From positions 496,001 to 560,000 of the forward strand of contig NZ_VCGW01000001.1 in assembly GCF_007671675.1 (NCBI RefSeq): 64,000 bases of DNA, in the 5' to 3' direction. The translations under genes were made by a program, and so were the position numbers. Position 1 is the stretch's first letter. The number at the start of each line of letters is the position of its first letter. Positions 18,096-29,480 of this stretch are shown piece by piece. Source of the stretch: Marinobacter maritimus. Its GTDB lineage: Bacteria > Pseudomonadota > Gammaproteobacteria > Pseudomonadales > Oleiphilaceae. The notes under the pieces were generated by a model. That model saw only the letters and a program-made list of their open reading frames with translations. It was not told the origin of the DNA and ran no database searches.

Positions 18096-18596
18096 GTGAA
18101 CCATCACAACCAAAGTGTCTTTTCAATTGAGATCAGCCTCGAAGGCCAAAGCCTTGCGCTGCTTGATGCCAGCGGCGGTGTTATCGTTCGCTATCCGGTG
18201 TCCACAGCGCTCAATGGTGCGGGTGAGCAGGATGGCAGTGGTTGTACCCCGAGAGGGGAACACTACATACGCGCCATGATCGGTTCCGGGCTACCAATCA
18301 ATACTGTGTTCCGTGCTCGTCGTCCAACTGGAGAGGTCTATAGCCCGGGACTTGCCGCCAGCCACCCTGGCCGTGACTGGATCCTGAGTCGCATCCTCTG
18401 GTTATGCGGTCTGGAACCGGGGAGAAATCGCGGTTCCGGTGTTGATACCTTCCGCCGCTTTATCTACATACATGGCACTCCTGACATAGAGCCCATGGGG
18501 CTTGCGCTATCCCACGGATGTGTTCGTATGCGCAATGCTGATGTCATTGAATTATTTGACCATGTCCGGCCCGGTATTCCGGTTACGATTCGTTGA
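18096..18596 (+). CDS. L,D-transpeptidase (YkuD domain), no signal peptide
   Basis: 166 aa, GTG start with GAAGGGA upstream. The YkuD catalytic signature is complete: H126 in FIYIHGTPD, then SHGCVRM with H140 and the nucleophile C142. YkuD enzymes form 3-3 cross-links in peptidoglycan or attach lipoproteins. This copy starts directly with beta-strand sequence and has no secretion signal or lipobox, so either it uses a non-standard route or the true start is missed; no better upstream start was found. It lies 34 bp before the MscS gene and is probably co-transcribed with it. Confidence 0.85.
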   Translation: MNHHNQSVFSIEISLEGQSLALLDASGGVIVRYPVSTALNGAGEQDGSGCTPRGEHYIRAMIGSGLPINTVFRARRPTGEVYSPGLAASHPGRDWILSRILWLCGLEPGRNRGSGVDTFRRFIYIHGTPDIEPMGLALSHGCVRMRNADVIELFDHVRPGIPVTIR

Positions 18597-18629
18597 AACC
18601 AGATTGATAACACTGATTAGAGGATTCCG

Positions 18630-19907
18630 ATGATTGGCGAAATGATGTCCATGCTGAATGGCTGGATCGAAAACTTTGGTGTGCTGTCTGAGGGATGGCG
18701 CGTGAGTATTGTGGTGTTCGCGCTGGTTTTCGGCACCGCCACAATTGCTTACATTGCCAGCCATATCATCGGCGCCTTGGAGCGCAAGTTCTCGAAAACC
18801 AATAACCTCTGGGATGATGCGCTGCTGCACGCTGCACGTGCGCCGGTTGTGGCATTTGTGTGGCTTCAAGGGGTTTACTGGGCCGCCGAGGTGGCTCATC
18901 ACTATTCATCAGCAGAAATCTTCAAAGTTAACGAGACTTTACTTCAGGTAGGCTTCATTTTTATCTCTGTCTGGGCCGTGCTCAGGATGATCAAAGAAGT
19001 GGAGGGTATTCTCATCTCTCCGGTGAAAATGAAAAAGCCCATGGATTACACCACGGTCAACGCGATCAGCAAGCTTTCAAGAGCCGTGGTGCTCATCACG
19101 GCCGTGCTGATCAGCCTGCAGTCTCTGGGCTATAGTCTTTCGGGCGTGCTTGCCTTTGGTGGCGTGGGTGGTATCGCTGTGGGTTTCGCAGCCAAGGATC
19201 TGCTTGCCAACTTTTTCGGTGGTTTTATTATTCACCTGGATCGGCCGTTCAAGGTCGGAGACTGGGTCCGCTCGCCGGATCGCAATATTGAAGGAACCGT
19301 GGAACAGATCGGGTGGCGGCTTACCACTATCCGGACGTTTGACAAGCGCCCGCTCTATGTACCCAATGCGACGTTTACAACCATTGCAGTAGAAAACCCT
19401 TCGCGCATGACCAACCGGCGTATTTCCGAGACCATTGGCATCCGCTATGCGGATGTCAGTGAGATGGCAACGATTGTTGCAGATATCCGCTCGATGCTTG
19501 AAAAACACGAAGATATTGATAGCAAACAAACGCTGATTGTGAATTTTCTGGCTTTCAGCCATTCGTCGCTGGATATCATGGTTTACGCGTTCACTAAAAC
19601 GACCCAATGGGTTCGTTATCACGAGGTGAAGCAGGATGTGCTGCTGAAGATCAGCGACGTAATTGTTGGTCATGGCGGCGAGGTAGCCTTCCCGACGCAA
19701 ACCTTGTATATCCACGATGATAGCCGGCCTTCTGAACACGAAGACACTCACGACGAGCAAACCGAAAATGACGATGAGCGCGATAATAAACGGGCGTCGC
19801 GAAGCAACGGAGTCGGTGCCAGGCGCGATCGTAGCCGCCGCCACGACACCCAGGCGGGGGACGAAGGTGAGCAGTCCCTGGGCGACGCAGAGGGAGATGG
19901 CGACTGA
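18630..19907 (+). CDS. MscS-family small-conductance mechanosensitive channel with acidic/basic tail
   Basis: 425 aa; ATG with AGAGG 7 nt upstream. Four membrane helices (~23-45, 67-90, 105-125, 140-160) precede the pore-lining TM3-like segment GVLAFGGVGGIAVGFAAKDL (~170-190), then the beta domain (DRPFKVGDWV ... GTVEQIGWRLTTIRT) and the alpha/beta domain. The last ~60 residues are a highly charged, Asp/Glu/Arg-rich tail of low complexity, absent from E. coli MscS. The channel releases solutes on hypo-osmotic shock. The stop overlaps the next ATG by one base (TGATG). Confidence 0.92.
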   Translation: MIGEMMSMLNGWIENFGVLSEGWRVSIVVFALVFGTATIAYIASHIIGALERKFSKTNNLWDDALLHAARAPVVAFVWLQGVYWAAEVAHHYSSAEIFKVNETLLQVGFIFISVWAVLRMIKEVEGILISPVKMKKPMDYTTVNAISKLSRAVVLITAVLISLQSLGYSLSGVLAFGGVGGIAVGFAAKDLLANFFGGFIIHLDRPFKVGDWVRSPDRNIEGTVEQIGWRLTTIRTFDKRPLYVPNATFTTIAVENPSRMTNRRISETIGIRYADVSEMATIVADIRSMLEKHEDIDSKQTLIVNFLAFSHSSLDIMVYAFTKTTQWVRYHEVKQDVLLKISDVIVGHGGEVAFPTQTLYIHDDSRPSEHEDTHDEQTENDDERDNKRASRSNGVGARRDRSRRHDTQAGDEGEQSLGDAEGDGD

Positions 19908-20689
19908 TGTCTGAAACCGACGGTGCGATTGGCATTATTGGCGGTACCGGCCTGACTACCCTGTCGGGCCTTGAGATTGCGGGGACGCGAACCATCGAAA
20001 CCCCTTGGGGCGCACCATCATCCGAGTTGACTGAAGGGCGGCTCGACGGCCAGCGGGTCGCGTTTCTTTCCCGGCATGGCAATCCCCATAAAATTCCGCC
20101 CCATGAAGTTAACTATCGGGCGAACATAAAAGCCCTTTATGACGCTGGTGTTCGCACCGTAATCGGAGTGAATGCGGTGGGCGGGATACATCCGGATATG
20201 GGCCCCGCAAGCGTGGTTATTCCAGATCAGATCATTGACTACACCTGGGGCAGGGCAGGTACGTTCTTTGAGGGTAATCTCGATAAAGTGACCCACATCG
20301 ATTTCACCTGGCCATACGACAAAAACGCGCGAGACCTACTGATGCAGGCAGCAACCGCTCACGATGTTGCGTTTACAGGGTTTGGTGTTTACGGCGCAAC
20401 CCAGGGGCCGAGGCTGGAAACAGCAGCGGAAATACGACGTATGGAGCGCGATGGGTGTGATCTGGTAGGGATGACCGGCATGCCGGAAGCTGCCCTGGCA
20501 GCCGAATTGGGAATGCGGTACGTGTGCCTGGGTCTGGTGGTGAACTGGGCGGCAGGGAAGTCTGACCACATCATTACCATGGAAGAAATCGAAGCGGCCA
20601 TCGAGCAAGGGATGTCTGGTGTCAGGAAGATCCTTGAAGTCTCGATGACCGGCCTTGGAACTCTTACTGCTTTGCCTCAACCTTCTTGA
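19907..20689 (+). CDS. S-methyl-5'-thioinosine phosphorylase (MTAP/PNP family)
   Basis: 260 aa. The PNP/MTAP fold is indicated by GIIGGTGL at the N-terminus, FLSRHG near 48, the phosphate/ribose loop NAVGGIHPD (~89-97), VVIPDQIIDYTWGR and the base-site region EIRRMERDGCDLVGMTGMPEAALA. Pseudomonads lack direct MTA phosphorylase and use a deaminase plus MTI phosphorylase (PA3004 type), and this gene is in the syntenic place beside csiV and mfd. Specificity for methylthioinosine rather than methylthioadenosine is inferred from synteny and the non-MTAP loop. Translationally coupled to the MscS gene. Its 3' end overlaps csiV by 26 bp on the opposite strand. Confidence 0.85.
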   Translation: MSETDGAIGIIGGTGLTTLSGLEIAGTRTIETPWGAPSSELTEGRLDGQRVAFLSRHGNPHKIPPHEVNYRANIKALYDAGVRTVIGVNAVGGIHPDMGPASVVIPDQIIDYTWGRAGTFFEGNLDKVTHIDFTWPYDKNARDLLMQAATAHDVAFTGFGVYGATQGPRLETAAEIRRMERDGCDLVGMTGMPEAALAAELGMRYVCLGLVVNWAAGKSDHIITMEEIEAAIEQGMSGVRKILEVSMTGLGTLTALPQPS

Positions 20690-21404
20690 AGAATACAAGT
20701 ACGCCGATGGTGGGGGAGTCCAGAAAATGGATTTCCTCGCTCCGCATCCGGCGGGTTTCGCGGATCCAGGTAAGTAGCTCCAGCGGCACCTCAGGCTTCA
20801 ACGTCAGCTCTGCTACCGAAGTAGAGGTAGAGGCAGGGTTGGCGCCTTGAGGCTCTGCTGGGTTGTCTTGAGTTATTCCCGCGGTAGCAATCTTTCCTTC
20901 CTGCCAGTGGTTCAGGTGAACGGCAACGTGCAGGTAACGTTGTCGGTCAATCGTGATATGCCCTTCGATCGCTCTCTGGCCCGCCTGTTGCAGCCAGTCT
21001 CCAATTTCAATGCGCAGAGGTTGACCCTTGTAGTCTGGCGGGAAGGCTTCGTACCAGCCTGCCGACATGAGCACGCGGTAGCGACCGCTTCGTTCCAGCC
21101 GGTTTGCAGCGTTACCCAAATGAAGCTGGTTGCGTGACACTAGCTTGAGGGAGGAACGAGTCGCCCCGTCGCCGGCGACAGTATAAAGGGTCTCGCTGGT
21201 ATCCACCGGAGCCGACACTTTGCGGTTAACCATGCGCTCGTTCACCGCGGCCGGATCGACGATGCGCTCCAGAATCACAAACTCTGCCCGGTAATAGTCG
21301 TCGGGCGTTTGCTGCGCATGGCTTGCCATGGCAGTTGTGAACAGAAGACCCGTTAGTAGTGCACGTGCCAGTAGCCGGTATAAGCGATTACCATCAGTCT
21401 GCAA
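20664..21404 (-). CDS. CsiV family periplasmic protein
   Basis: 246 aa. The N-terminus is basic then hydrophobic (LLARALLTGLLFTTAMASHAQQ), a signal peptide with probable cleavage after AHA near residue 31. The mature part starts with YYRAEFVILER, the hallmark of the CsiV family, and contains RYRVLMSAGWYEAFP and a C-terminal segment SEEIHFLDSPTIGVLVFF. CsiV was named in Vibrio cholerae as a peptidoglycan-binding helper of the D-amino-acid periplasmic enzyme; here the family and the csiV-mfd adjacency, not the function, are what can be seen. It is convergent and overlapping with the MTI phosphorylase gene, and 54 bp downstream of mfd. Confidence 0.82.
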   Translation of the reverse strand: MQTDGNRLYRLLARALLTGLLFTTAMASHAQQTPDDYYRAEFVILERIVDPAAVNERMVNRKVSAPVDTSETLYTVAGDGATRSSLKLVSRNQLHLGNAANRLERSGRYRVLMSAGWYEAFPPDYKGQPLRIEIGDWLQQAGQRAIEGHITIDRQRYLHVAVHLNHWQEGKIATAGITQDNPAEPQGANPASTSTSVAELTLKPEVPLELLTWIRETRRMRSEEIHFLDSPTIGVLVFFKKVEAKQ

Positions 21405-21458
21405 GAGGTTGCTCCAGTTTTATTCAGGCCCTTTTTACAGGCGGTATTTAGGCGACAG

Positions 21459-24400
21459 TCAGGCGGTAGCGGCGCTTGGTGCAGGCACCAGTTCGCTCAG
21501 CATCCCGGAAATGCCGTCGAGTTTACCATTGGTTGAGACGTCCTTCAGCCGAAAACGAAAGCTGTTGGCGCCTTCAAGGCGATATGTGGCCGGCGCAGAT
21601 TGCATCTTCTTAACCAGAATTAGCGGATCCACGGGGGTGGAGCTGCCGAATTCAATACGCGCCCACTCCTTGCCAGCGTCCACTTTCACGATGCCCAGGG
21701 CCTCTGCCTGAAGCCGAAGCTCGGTTTGCCGTACAAGATTTTTCGCCGGTTCCGGTAATAATCCGAAGCGGTCAATCATTTCAACCTGAAGTTCTTTTAA
21801 TGCATCGCGGTCGTTGACGCTGGCAATCCGTTTGTAAAGCATCAACCGGTTGTGAACGTCTGGCAGGTAATCCTCCGGAATAAGTGCCGGTATGCGAAGG
21901 TTCATTTCTGTACCGTGGCTAAGGGGCAGCTCTGCATTGGGTGTGCGGCCCTCCCGAATGGCTTTCACCGCCTCGTCCAGCAATTGCATGTACAGGGTAA
22001 AGCCGATGCTTTCTATCTGGCCGCTCTGTTCGTCGCCCAGCAACTCGCCGGCGCCGCGAATCTCAAGGTCGTGGGTTGCCAGCATAAAGCCGGCGCCAAG
22101 ATCCTGGGCCTCGGAAATCGCTTCGAGGCGCTTCCTGGCGTCGGCCGTTATGGCTTTTGGTGGTGGTGTCAGAAGGTAAGCGTAGGCCTGGTGGTGAGAC
22201 CGGCCAACCCTGCCACGTAGCTGATGCAGCTGCGCCAGGCCGAATTTGTCCGCGCGTTCAATAATAATGGTGTTGGCGCTGGGAATGTCGATGCCGGTTT
22301 CGATGATGGTGGTGCACACCAGCACGTTGAAGCGCTTGTGGTAGAAATCCGACATGATCTGTTCAAGCTGTCTCTCCCGCATCTGGCCATGGGCCACACC
22401 CACACGCGCTTCCGGAACCAGCCGGCGCAAATCCTCTGCGGTTTTCTCGATGCTTGCGACATCGTTGTGCAGGACATATACCTGGCCGCCACGCAAAACC
22501 TCGCGCAGGATGGCTTCTTTGACCATCGGCTCATCGCGCTGACGTACAAAGGTTTTCACCGAGAGACGTCGGGCCGGTGGTGTGGCAATAATGGACAGAT
22601 CTCTCAAGTGGCCCATGGCCATGTTAAGCGTTCTGGGAATAGGCGTAGCGGTGAGATTCAGCATATCTACTTCAGCGCGCAGAGCCTTGAGCTTTTCTTT
22701 CTGGCCGACGCCAAATCGGTGTTCTTCATCAATAATTACAAGCCCCAGGTTTTTGAAGCGGATGTCGCCCTGAAGTAGCTTGTGAGTACCGATGACGATA
22801 TCGGCTTTGCCGCTTTCCGTGGCTTCCAGTGCCTTGCTGGTCTGGCTGGTGCTACGAAAACGGCTCAGCAGTTCGATATTGACCGGGGTATCCGAGAAGC
22901 GGTCACGGAAGGATTCGTAGTGTTGTTGGGCCAACAGCGTTGTGGGTACCAGCACTGCGACCTGTTTTCCCGACCAGGTCGCCAGGAAAGCGGCGCGCAT
23001 GGCCACTTCGGTTTTACCAAAGCCGACATCACCGCAGATCAGCCTGTCCATGGGCTTCTCATTGGTCATATCTTCGAAGACGGCCTGAATGGCAACCTGC
23101 TGATCCGGCGTCTCCTCAAAAGGGAAGCCTGCAGCAAAGGCGCGATAAGCTTCCTTTGGATCTTCGAACGCGAATCCTTTGCGGGCTTCCCGGCGTGCGT
23201 AAACGTCCAGGAGCTCGGCGGCGGTATCGCGGATTTTTTCCAGGGCCTTTTGTTTTGCAGTGCTCCAGCGCTCGGTGCCCAGTTTGTGCAGAGGCGCGTG
23301 TTCTGTGTCTGCGCCAGCGTAGCGGGAAATCAGGTGCAGGCTGGACACAGGTACGTACAGTTTTGAGCCGCCGGCGTATTCGAGCATCAGAAACTCGCTC
23401 GATTCGCCTTCTACGGTGATGGTTTCCAGGCCAAGATAGCGGCCAACGCCGTGGTCGATATGCACAACGGGTGAGCCGACTCTTAGCTCGGACAGGTCAC
23501 GGTAGCCGTCGTCATTCAGCTCTGTGGGCTTTTCACGCCGCCTGCGCTGCAGCACGCGCTCGCCGAACAGTGCTGTCTCTGTAATCAGGGCCAGGTTGTG
23601 GCCGGGTAGCACAAGCCCCTGCTCCATGGGCGCAATGGTGATGCCCAGTGTTCCGCTGCCGTCAGCCAGGAAGTCCCGCCAGCTTTCAAAACCTTGTAGC
23701 TGAAGCTGGTGCTCTCCCAGATTTTCAATCAGGGCCTCGCGCCGGCCTGAAGACTCGGCGCAAATCAGCACGCGCCCGGCAAAGTCCTTTATAAAGCGCT
23801 TCAATTGGCCGGCAGGGTCTGCGGCCCGCGCATTCATGGCGATATCCGGCAAGGCCTCGCTGGCGCAGTTAACTGCCCCGCTGCCTTCTGCGGGCTCGGG
23901 CGTCATGGTTACCCGCGGAAAGGCTTTCAGGTGCCCAAAAAGTTCGTCCTGCAGCAGAAACAGGTTGGAGGGCGGAAGAATAGGTCTATGCCGGTCGTGT
24001 CGGCGGTCTTCGAATCGATTGCGGGTTTCCGCATCAAAGTGGCTGACTGCGTCGTTCAAGCCTTCGGCTGTAACGACGTGGGTGCTGCCGGGCAGGTAAT
24101 CGAACAGGGTGGCCGTGTGGTCGAAAAACAGCGGTAAATAGTATTCGATGCCCGGGGGTGTAATGCCGTGAGTCACATCCTGGTAGATGGGCGCGTTTTT
24201 GTCCGCGTTTGGAAACTGCTCGAACCAGCGCCCACGGAATCCGGAGCGGGCTTCCTTGTGCCAGGGGAATTCATAGGCAGGGAGAAGTTCGATGCGCTCA
24301 ATCCGGTCAATGGAGCGCTGGGTTTCCGGGTCGAAGGTGCGAAGGGTCTCAACTTCGTTATCAAACAAATCGATCCGGTAGGGCAGATTCGAGCCCATGG

Positions 24401-24989
24401 GGAATATATCGAGTATGGAGCCGCGAACGGCGTACTCGCCGTGCTCATAGACGTTTTCGGCGTGCCGGTAGCCTGCGGTTGCAAGTTGCATGCGCCAGTT
24501 GTCGATATTCAGTGATTGCCCCGTCTCAAGCAACAGGGTGTTGCCCTGGAGGTAGTTCACCGGGGGTAAACGGTGCATCAGGGTTCTCGCTGGTACGACG
24601 ATAACCCCATGCTGGATGCCGGGCAGGCGGTGCAAGGTGCGGATGCGCCGCGACGTTATATCCTGATGCGGAGAAAACAGATCGTAAGGCAGGGTTTCCC
24701 AGTCTGGAAGTGACAAAAGTTCCAAACCATCCGCTGTAACCGTGGCTCCATCCTCCTCTGGGGGCAAACCCAGGAAAAACCGCATGGACTGCTCCAGCCG
24801 AATCGCATCTGCGGTGCTGCGGGTAATCACCAGGGTCAACCCCTTGTGAGCCCGCGCGCTTTCGCAAATGGCCAGGGCGTCACTGCTGCCATGCAATTGC
24901 CCCCAGGTGCGGTTATCGCCCGGTTTCTCGGGAAATAGAGGCGCAATCAGTGTTTGCAGTGAAGCGGGAGTCTGGGCACCTTGATTCAT
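21459..24989 (-). CDS. mfd: Transcription-repair coupling factor Mfd
   Basis: 1176 aa, full length. An N-terminal UvrB-like module (~1-370) is followed by the RNA-polymerase interaction domain around ~500-560 (GSPVVHIDHGVGRYLGLETI), the RecG-like translocase with Walker A GDVGFGKTE (~650), the DEEH box in IIDEEHRFGVGQ, the TRG-type motif ETGIDIPSANTII, and the C-terminal TRCF domain. Mfd displaces stalled RNA polymerase and recruits UvrA to the transcribed strand. It is divergent from gap; synteny mfd-csiV-MTIP is as in Pseudomonas. No frame breaks seen. Confidence 0.97.
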   Translation of the reverse strand: MNQGAQTPASLQTLIAPLFPEKPGDNRTWGQLHGSSDALAICESARAHKGLTLVITRSTADAIRLEQSMRFFLGLPPEEDGATVTADGLELLSLPDWETLPYDLFSPHQDITSRRIRTLHRLPGIQHGVIVVPARTLMHRLPPVNYLQGNTLLLETGQSLNIDNWRMQLATAGYRHAENVYEHGEYAVRGSILDIFPMGSNLPYRIDLFDNEVETLRTFDPETQRSIDRIERIELLPAYEFPWHKEARSGFRGRWFEQFPNADKNAPIYQDVTHGITPPGIEYYLPLFFDHTATLFDYLPGSTHVVTAEGLNDAVSHFDAETRNRFEDRRHDRHRPILPPSNLFLLQDELFGHLKAFPRVTMTPEPAEGSGAVNCASEALPDIAMNARAADPAGQLKRFIKDFAGRVLICAESSGRREALIENLGEHQLQLQGFESWRDFLADGSGTLGITIAPMEQGLVLPGHNLALITETALFGERVLQRRRREKPTELNDDGYRDLSELRVGSPVVHIDHGVGRYLGLETITVEGESSEFLMLEYAGGSKLYVPVSSLHLISRYAGADTEHAPLHKLGTERWSTAKQKALEKIRDTAAELLDVYARREARKGFAFEDPKEAYRAFAAGFPFEETPDQQVAIQAVFEDMTNEKPMDRLICGDVGFGKTEVAMRAAFLATWSGKQVAVLVPTTLLAQQHYESFRDRFSDTPVNIELLSRFRSTSQTSKALEATESGKADIVIGTHKLLQGDIRFKNLGLVIIDEEHRFGVGQKEKLKALRAEVDMLNLTATPIPRTLNMAMGHLRDLSIIATPPARRLSVKTFVRQRDEPMVKEAILREVLRGGQVYVLHNDVASIEKTAEDLRRLVPEARVGVAHGQMRERQLEQIMSDFYHKRFNVLVCTTIIETGIDIPSANTIIIERADKFGLAQLHQLRGRVGRSHHQAYAYLLTPPPKAITADARKRLEAISEAQDLGAGFMLATHDLEIRGAGELLGDEQSGQIESIGFTLYMQLLDEAVKAIREGRTPNAELPLSHGTEMNLRIPALIPEDYLPDVHNRLMLYKRIASVNDRDALKELQVEMIDRFGLLPEPAKNLVRQTELRLQAEALGIVKVDAGKEWARIEFGSSTPVDPLILVKKMQSAPATYRLEGANSFRFRLKDVSTNGKLDGISGMLSELVPAPSAATA

Positions 24990-25113
24990 GGGCAGTCGTT
25001 TTCTCCTGCATTAGGTGTTTGGGAGACCGAGGGAGCCGGCGAGGCGGCTATTCTAACGTTCACAGATGACGGTGTCATGGCGGCAGTTATACGATGTCCG
25101 TGCCAGTTCGTAT

Positions 25114-25142
25114 TTGCCGTTGGTCGCTTTAAGTTGGATAAT
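25114..25142 (+). promoter_or_regulatory. Sigma-70 promoter of the gap gene
   Basis: -35 TTGCCG (25114-25119), 17-bp spacer, -10 GATAAT (25137-25142). This predicts a transcript start about 25149 and a leader of ~40 nt to the GTG at 25188. Confidence 0.55.
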
Positions 25143-25187
25143 GCCCGACCTTAATTATTCCACGTGCGAAACATAGGGGTCCCTACC

Positions 25188-26657
25188 GTGAGTCACGAAC
25201 AGATGAACCAGTGCCTGTCCAACTGGATGGACAGAGAATCTACTGCGGAGGCTATGATTCCGCTGATTGGCCGTCTTTACCGGAAAAACAACGTTGTTAC
25301 CTCCGTATACGGTCGTGCGATTATCAATCAGTCGGTGATCGATATTATTCGCGCTCACAGATACGTGCGTCAGGTGGAACAAAGTGAGCTGTCTGTGCAC
25401 GACACTCTTCCTCTACTGCAAGCCATGGATCAGATGGATCTCGGGCGCGCGCACGTTGACATCGGCAAGCTGGCGGTAAAGTTCAAGGAAGAAGGTGGTG
25501 ACCTGGTCGAGTTTCTGAAAAAAGAAATCGGGCCGGTGATTGGTCAGTATCCTTCCCAGTCGGAAGAAGATGCCAGCAACGGCACTAAAGACGTTGTGCT
25601 TTATGGCTTCGGGCGTATCGGGCGCCTGCTCGCTCGCATCCTCATTGAAAAGGCAGGTGGTGGCAATAACCTCCGCTTGCGAGCGATTGTGGTTCGCCAG
25701 GGTGGCGCCGAAAACGATCTGCAAAAGCGCGCCAGCCTGCTGCGTCGCGATTCTGTACACGGTCCTTTTGATGGCACCATTCGCGTCGACGAGAAAGAGT
25801 CTGCGCTGATTGCCAACGGTAACTTCATCAAGGTGATCTATTCAGACGGCCCGGACAAGGTGGATTACACCCAGTATGGCATTAACAATGCCATTGTAAT
25901 TGATAACACCGGTATTTGGCGTGACGAAGAGGGCTTGGGCCTGCACCTCAAGTCCAAGGGCGTGAGCCGCGTTATGCTGACGGCGCCGGGCAAAGGCGAT
26001 ATCAAGAACATCGTTTACGGCATTAATAACGACTGGATTACCGACGAAGACAAGATTCTGTCGGCAGCCTCATGCACCACCAACGCCATTACTCCGGTTC
26101 TGAAAGCAATTTACGATGAGTACGGCATTGAAGACGGCCATGTTGAGACGGTCCACTCTTACACCAACGACCAGAACCTGATCGATAACTACCATAAAGG
26201 CAGTCGTCGTGGCCGGAGTGCCGCGCTGAACATGGTAATTACCGAGACGGGAGCGGCAAAGGCGGTGTCAAAAGCGCTTCCTGAGCTGAAAGGAAAGCTC
26301 ACGGGGAATGCTATCCGGGTGCCTACGCCGAATGTTTCCATGGCGATCCTGAACCTCAATCTGAAGAAAGAGGTTGATGTAGAAAGCGTCAATGATTACC
26401 TGCGTGAGATGGCTTTGCACTCTGAGCTGCAGAAGCAGATCGATTTTGTGAACTCTCCGGAAGTGGTGTCCACAGATTTCGTTGGTTCACGCCATGCCGG
26501 TGTTGTTGATGCGCAAGCCACGATTGCCGCGGGCAAGCGCCTGATTCTCTACGTGTGGTACGACAACGAATTCGGGTACAGCGCGCAGGTGATTCGGGTT
26601 GTAAGCCAGATGGCGGGTATCGATTACCCCATCTTTCCGAAGCGCACACGCGACTGA
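25188..26657 (+). CDS. gap: Glyceraldehyde-3-phosphate dehydrogenase, N-terminally extended type
   Basis: 489 aa from the GTG at 25188, which has AGGGG 8 nt upstream and gives an N-terminus like the Pseudomonas homologue; an in-frame GTG at 25164 lacks a site. The first ~125 residues are a helical extension (including WMDRESTAEAMIPLIGRLYR) not found in canonical 335-aa GAPDH. The Rossmann domain then begins at VVLYGFGRIGRLLAR, with catalytic Cys in SAASCTTNAI and the S-loop with GSRRGRSA. It belongs to the PA3001-type class, which may favour the gluconeogenic direction. Followed by a strong terminator. Confidence 0.92.
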   Translation: MSHEQMNQCLSNWMDRESTAEAMIPLIGRLYRKNNVVTSVYGRAIINQSVIDIIRAHRYVRQVEQSELSVHDTLPLLQAMDQMDLGRAHVDIGKLAVKFKEEGGDLVEFLKKEIGPVIGQYPSQSEEDASNGTKDVVLYGFGRIGRLLARILIEKAGGGNNLRLRAIVVRQGGAENDLQKRASLLRRDSVHGPFDGTIRVDEKESALIANGNFIKVIYSDGPDKVDYTQYGINNAIVIDNTGIWRDEEGLGLHLKSKGVSRVMLTAPGKGDIKNIVYGINNDWITDEDKILSAASCTTNAITPVLKAIYDEYGIEDGHVETVHSYTNDQNLIDNYHKGSRRGRSAALNMVITETGAAKAVSKALPELKGKLTGNAIRVPTPNVSMAILNLNLKKEVDVESVNDYLREMALHSELQKQIDFVNSPEVVSTDFVGSRHAGVVDAQATIAAGKRLILYVWYDNEFGYSAQVIRVVSQMAGIDYPIFPKRTRD

Positions 26658-26692
26658 ATTCAGTGCGTCAGAATTGGCGCTGTCAGTTCCAC

Positions 26693-26723
26693 AAACCCGG
26701 CGCCGGAAGTCGCCGGGTTTTTT
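26693..26723 (+). terminator. Rho-independent terminator of gap
   Basis: AAACCCGGCG (26693-26702) pairs perfectly with CGCCGGGTTT (26711-26720) over an 8-nt loop. The T-run (six consecutive T from 26718) straddles the end of the stem. It lies 36 bp after the gap stop and separates gap from the nqr operon. Confidence 0.9.
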
Positions 26724-26728
26724 GTTAA

Positions 26729-28267
<1,539 letters not shown>

Positions 28268-28271
28268 TACG

Positions 28272-29480
28272 ATGGCTATCAGGCAGTTTCTCGATGGAAT
28301 CGAGCATCATTTCGAAAAAGGTGGCAAGTATGAGCGCTGGTATGCTCTGTACGAAGCCGCTGACACTATTTTCTACACGCCCAGTTCGGTAACGTCCACA
28401 ACCTCGCATGTGCGTGATGGCGTTGATCTAAAGCGCATCATGATCACGGTCTGGATATGTACCTTCCCGGCGATGTTCTTTGGTATGTGGAACATTGGCT
28501 TCCAGGCTAATAGCTTTCTGGCGTCCAATCCGGACGCATTGATCGCGGATGGCGGTCTGCGCGCAGCCTTCATACAAGCCCTTGCGGTTACAGGTGCTGG
28601 CGCTGGCATTTGGGATAACTTCGTGTACGGGATGGCTTACTTTATTCCTGTTTACGCCGTTACCTTCGTGGTTGGAGGCTTCTGGGAAGTGCTATTCGCG
28701 ACAGTGCGCCGCCATGAGGTGAATGAAGGCTTCTTCGTGACCTCGATCCTGTTTGCGTTGATTTGCCCTCCGACGATCCCGCTTTGGCAGGTCGCTTTGG
28801 GTATCACCTTCGGTATCGTGATCGGTAAGGAAGTTTTCGGTGGTACCGGCAAGAACTTCCTGAATCCGGCGCTGACTGGCCGTGCGTTCCTGTACTTTGC
28901 TTACCCGGCGCAGATTTCTGGCGACACTGTATGGACCGCGGTCGACGGTTTCAGTGGCGCAACAGCCCTGAGCTGGGCCGCGAGCGGTGGCCTTGACGCG
29001 TTGGAAAGCAATATTGGCTGGATGAACGCATTCATGGGCTCAATTCAGGGTTCGATGGGCGAGACCTCAACGCTGGCCGTTCTTATCGGTGGGTTGATTC
29101 TTATCGGCATGCGAATTGCCAGCTACAGGATTGTGGGCGGTGTGCTGATCGGCATGATCGGTATGGCCGTGTTGCTGAACCTTGTCGGTTCTGAAACCAA
29201 TCCGATGTTCGGGATTCCGGCGCACTGGCACCTGGTTATGGGTGGCTTCGCCTTCGGTATGATGTTCATGGCGACGGACCCGGTTTCAGCGGCAATGACC
29301 AATACCGGCCGCTGGTGCTTCGGCATCCTGGTGGGCGTAATGACCATCCTTATCCGGGTTATCAACCCTGCATTCCCGGAAGGCATTATGCTGGCGATTC
29401 TGTTCGCTAACCTTTTTGCTCCGCTTATGGATCATTACGTGGTTCAGGCCAACGTCAAAAGGAGGCTCGCTCGTGGCTAA
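28272..29480 (+). CDS. nqrB: Na+-translocating NADH:quinone reductase subunit B
   Basis: 402 aa, ~10 membrane helices. It carries a covalently bound FMN on Thr231 in the flavinylation motif DGFSGAT and, in studied enzymes, riboflavin; it forms much of the Na+ channel. GAGGG precedes the ATG. The 3' end overlaps the nqrC start region by 8 bp. Confidence 0.97.
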   Translation: MAIRQFLDGIEHHFEKGGKYERWYALYEAADTIFYTPSSVTSTTSHVRDGVDLKRIMITVWICTFPAMFFGMWNIGFQANSFLASNPDALIADGGLRAAFIQALAVTGAGAGIWDNFVYGMAYFIPVYAVTFVVGGFWEVLFATVRRHEVNEGFFVTSILFALICPPTIPLWQVALGITFGIVIGKEVFGGTGKNFLNPALTGRAFLYFAYPAQISGDTVWTAVDGFSGATALSWAASGGLDALESNIGWMNAFMGSIQGSMGETSTLAVLIGGLILIGMRIASYRIVGGVLIGMIGMAVLLNLVGSETNPMFGIPAHWHLVMGGFAFGMMFMATDPVSAAMTNTGRWCFGILVGVMTILIRVINPAFPEGIMLAILFANLFAPLMDHYVVQANVKRRLARG

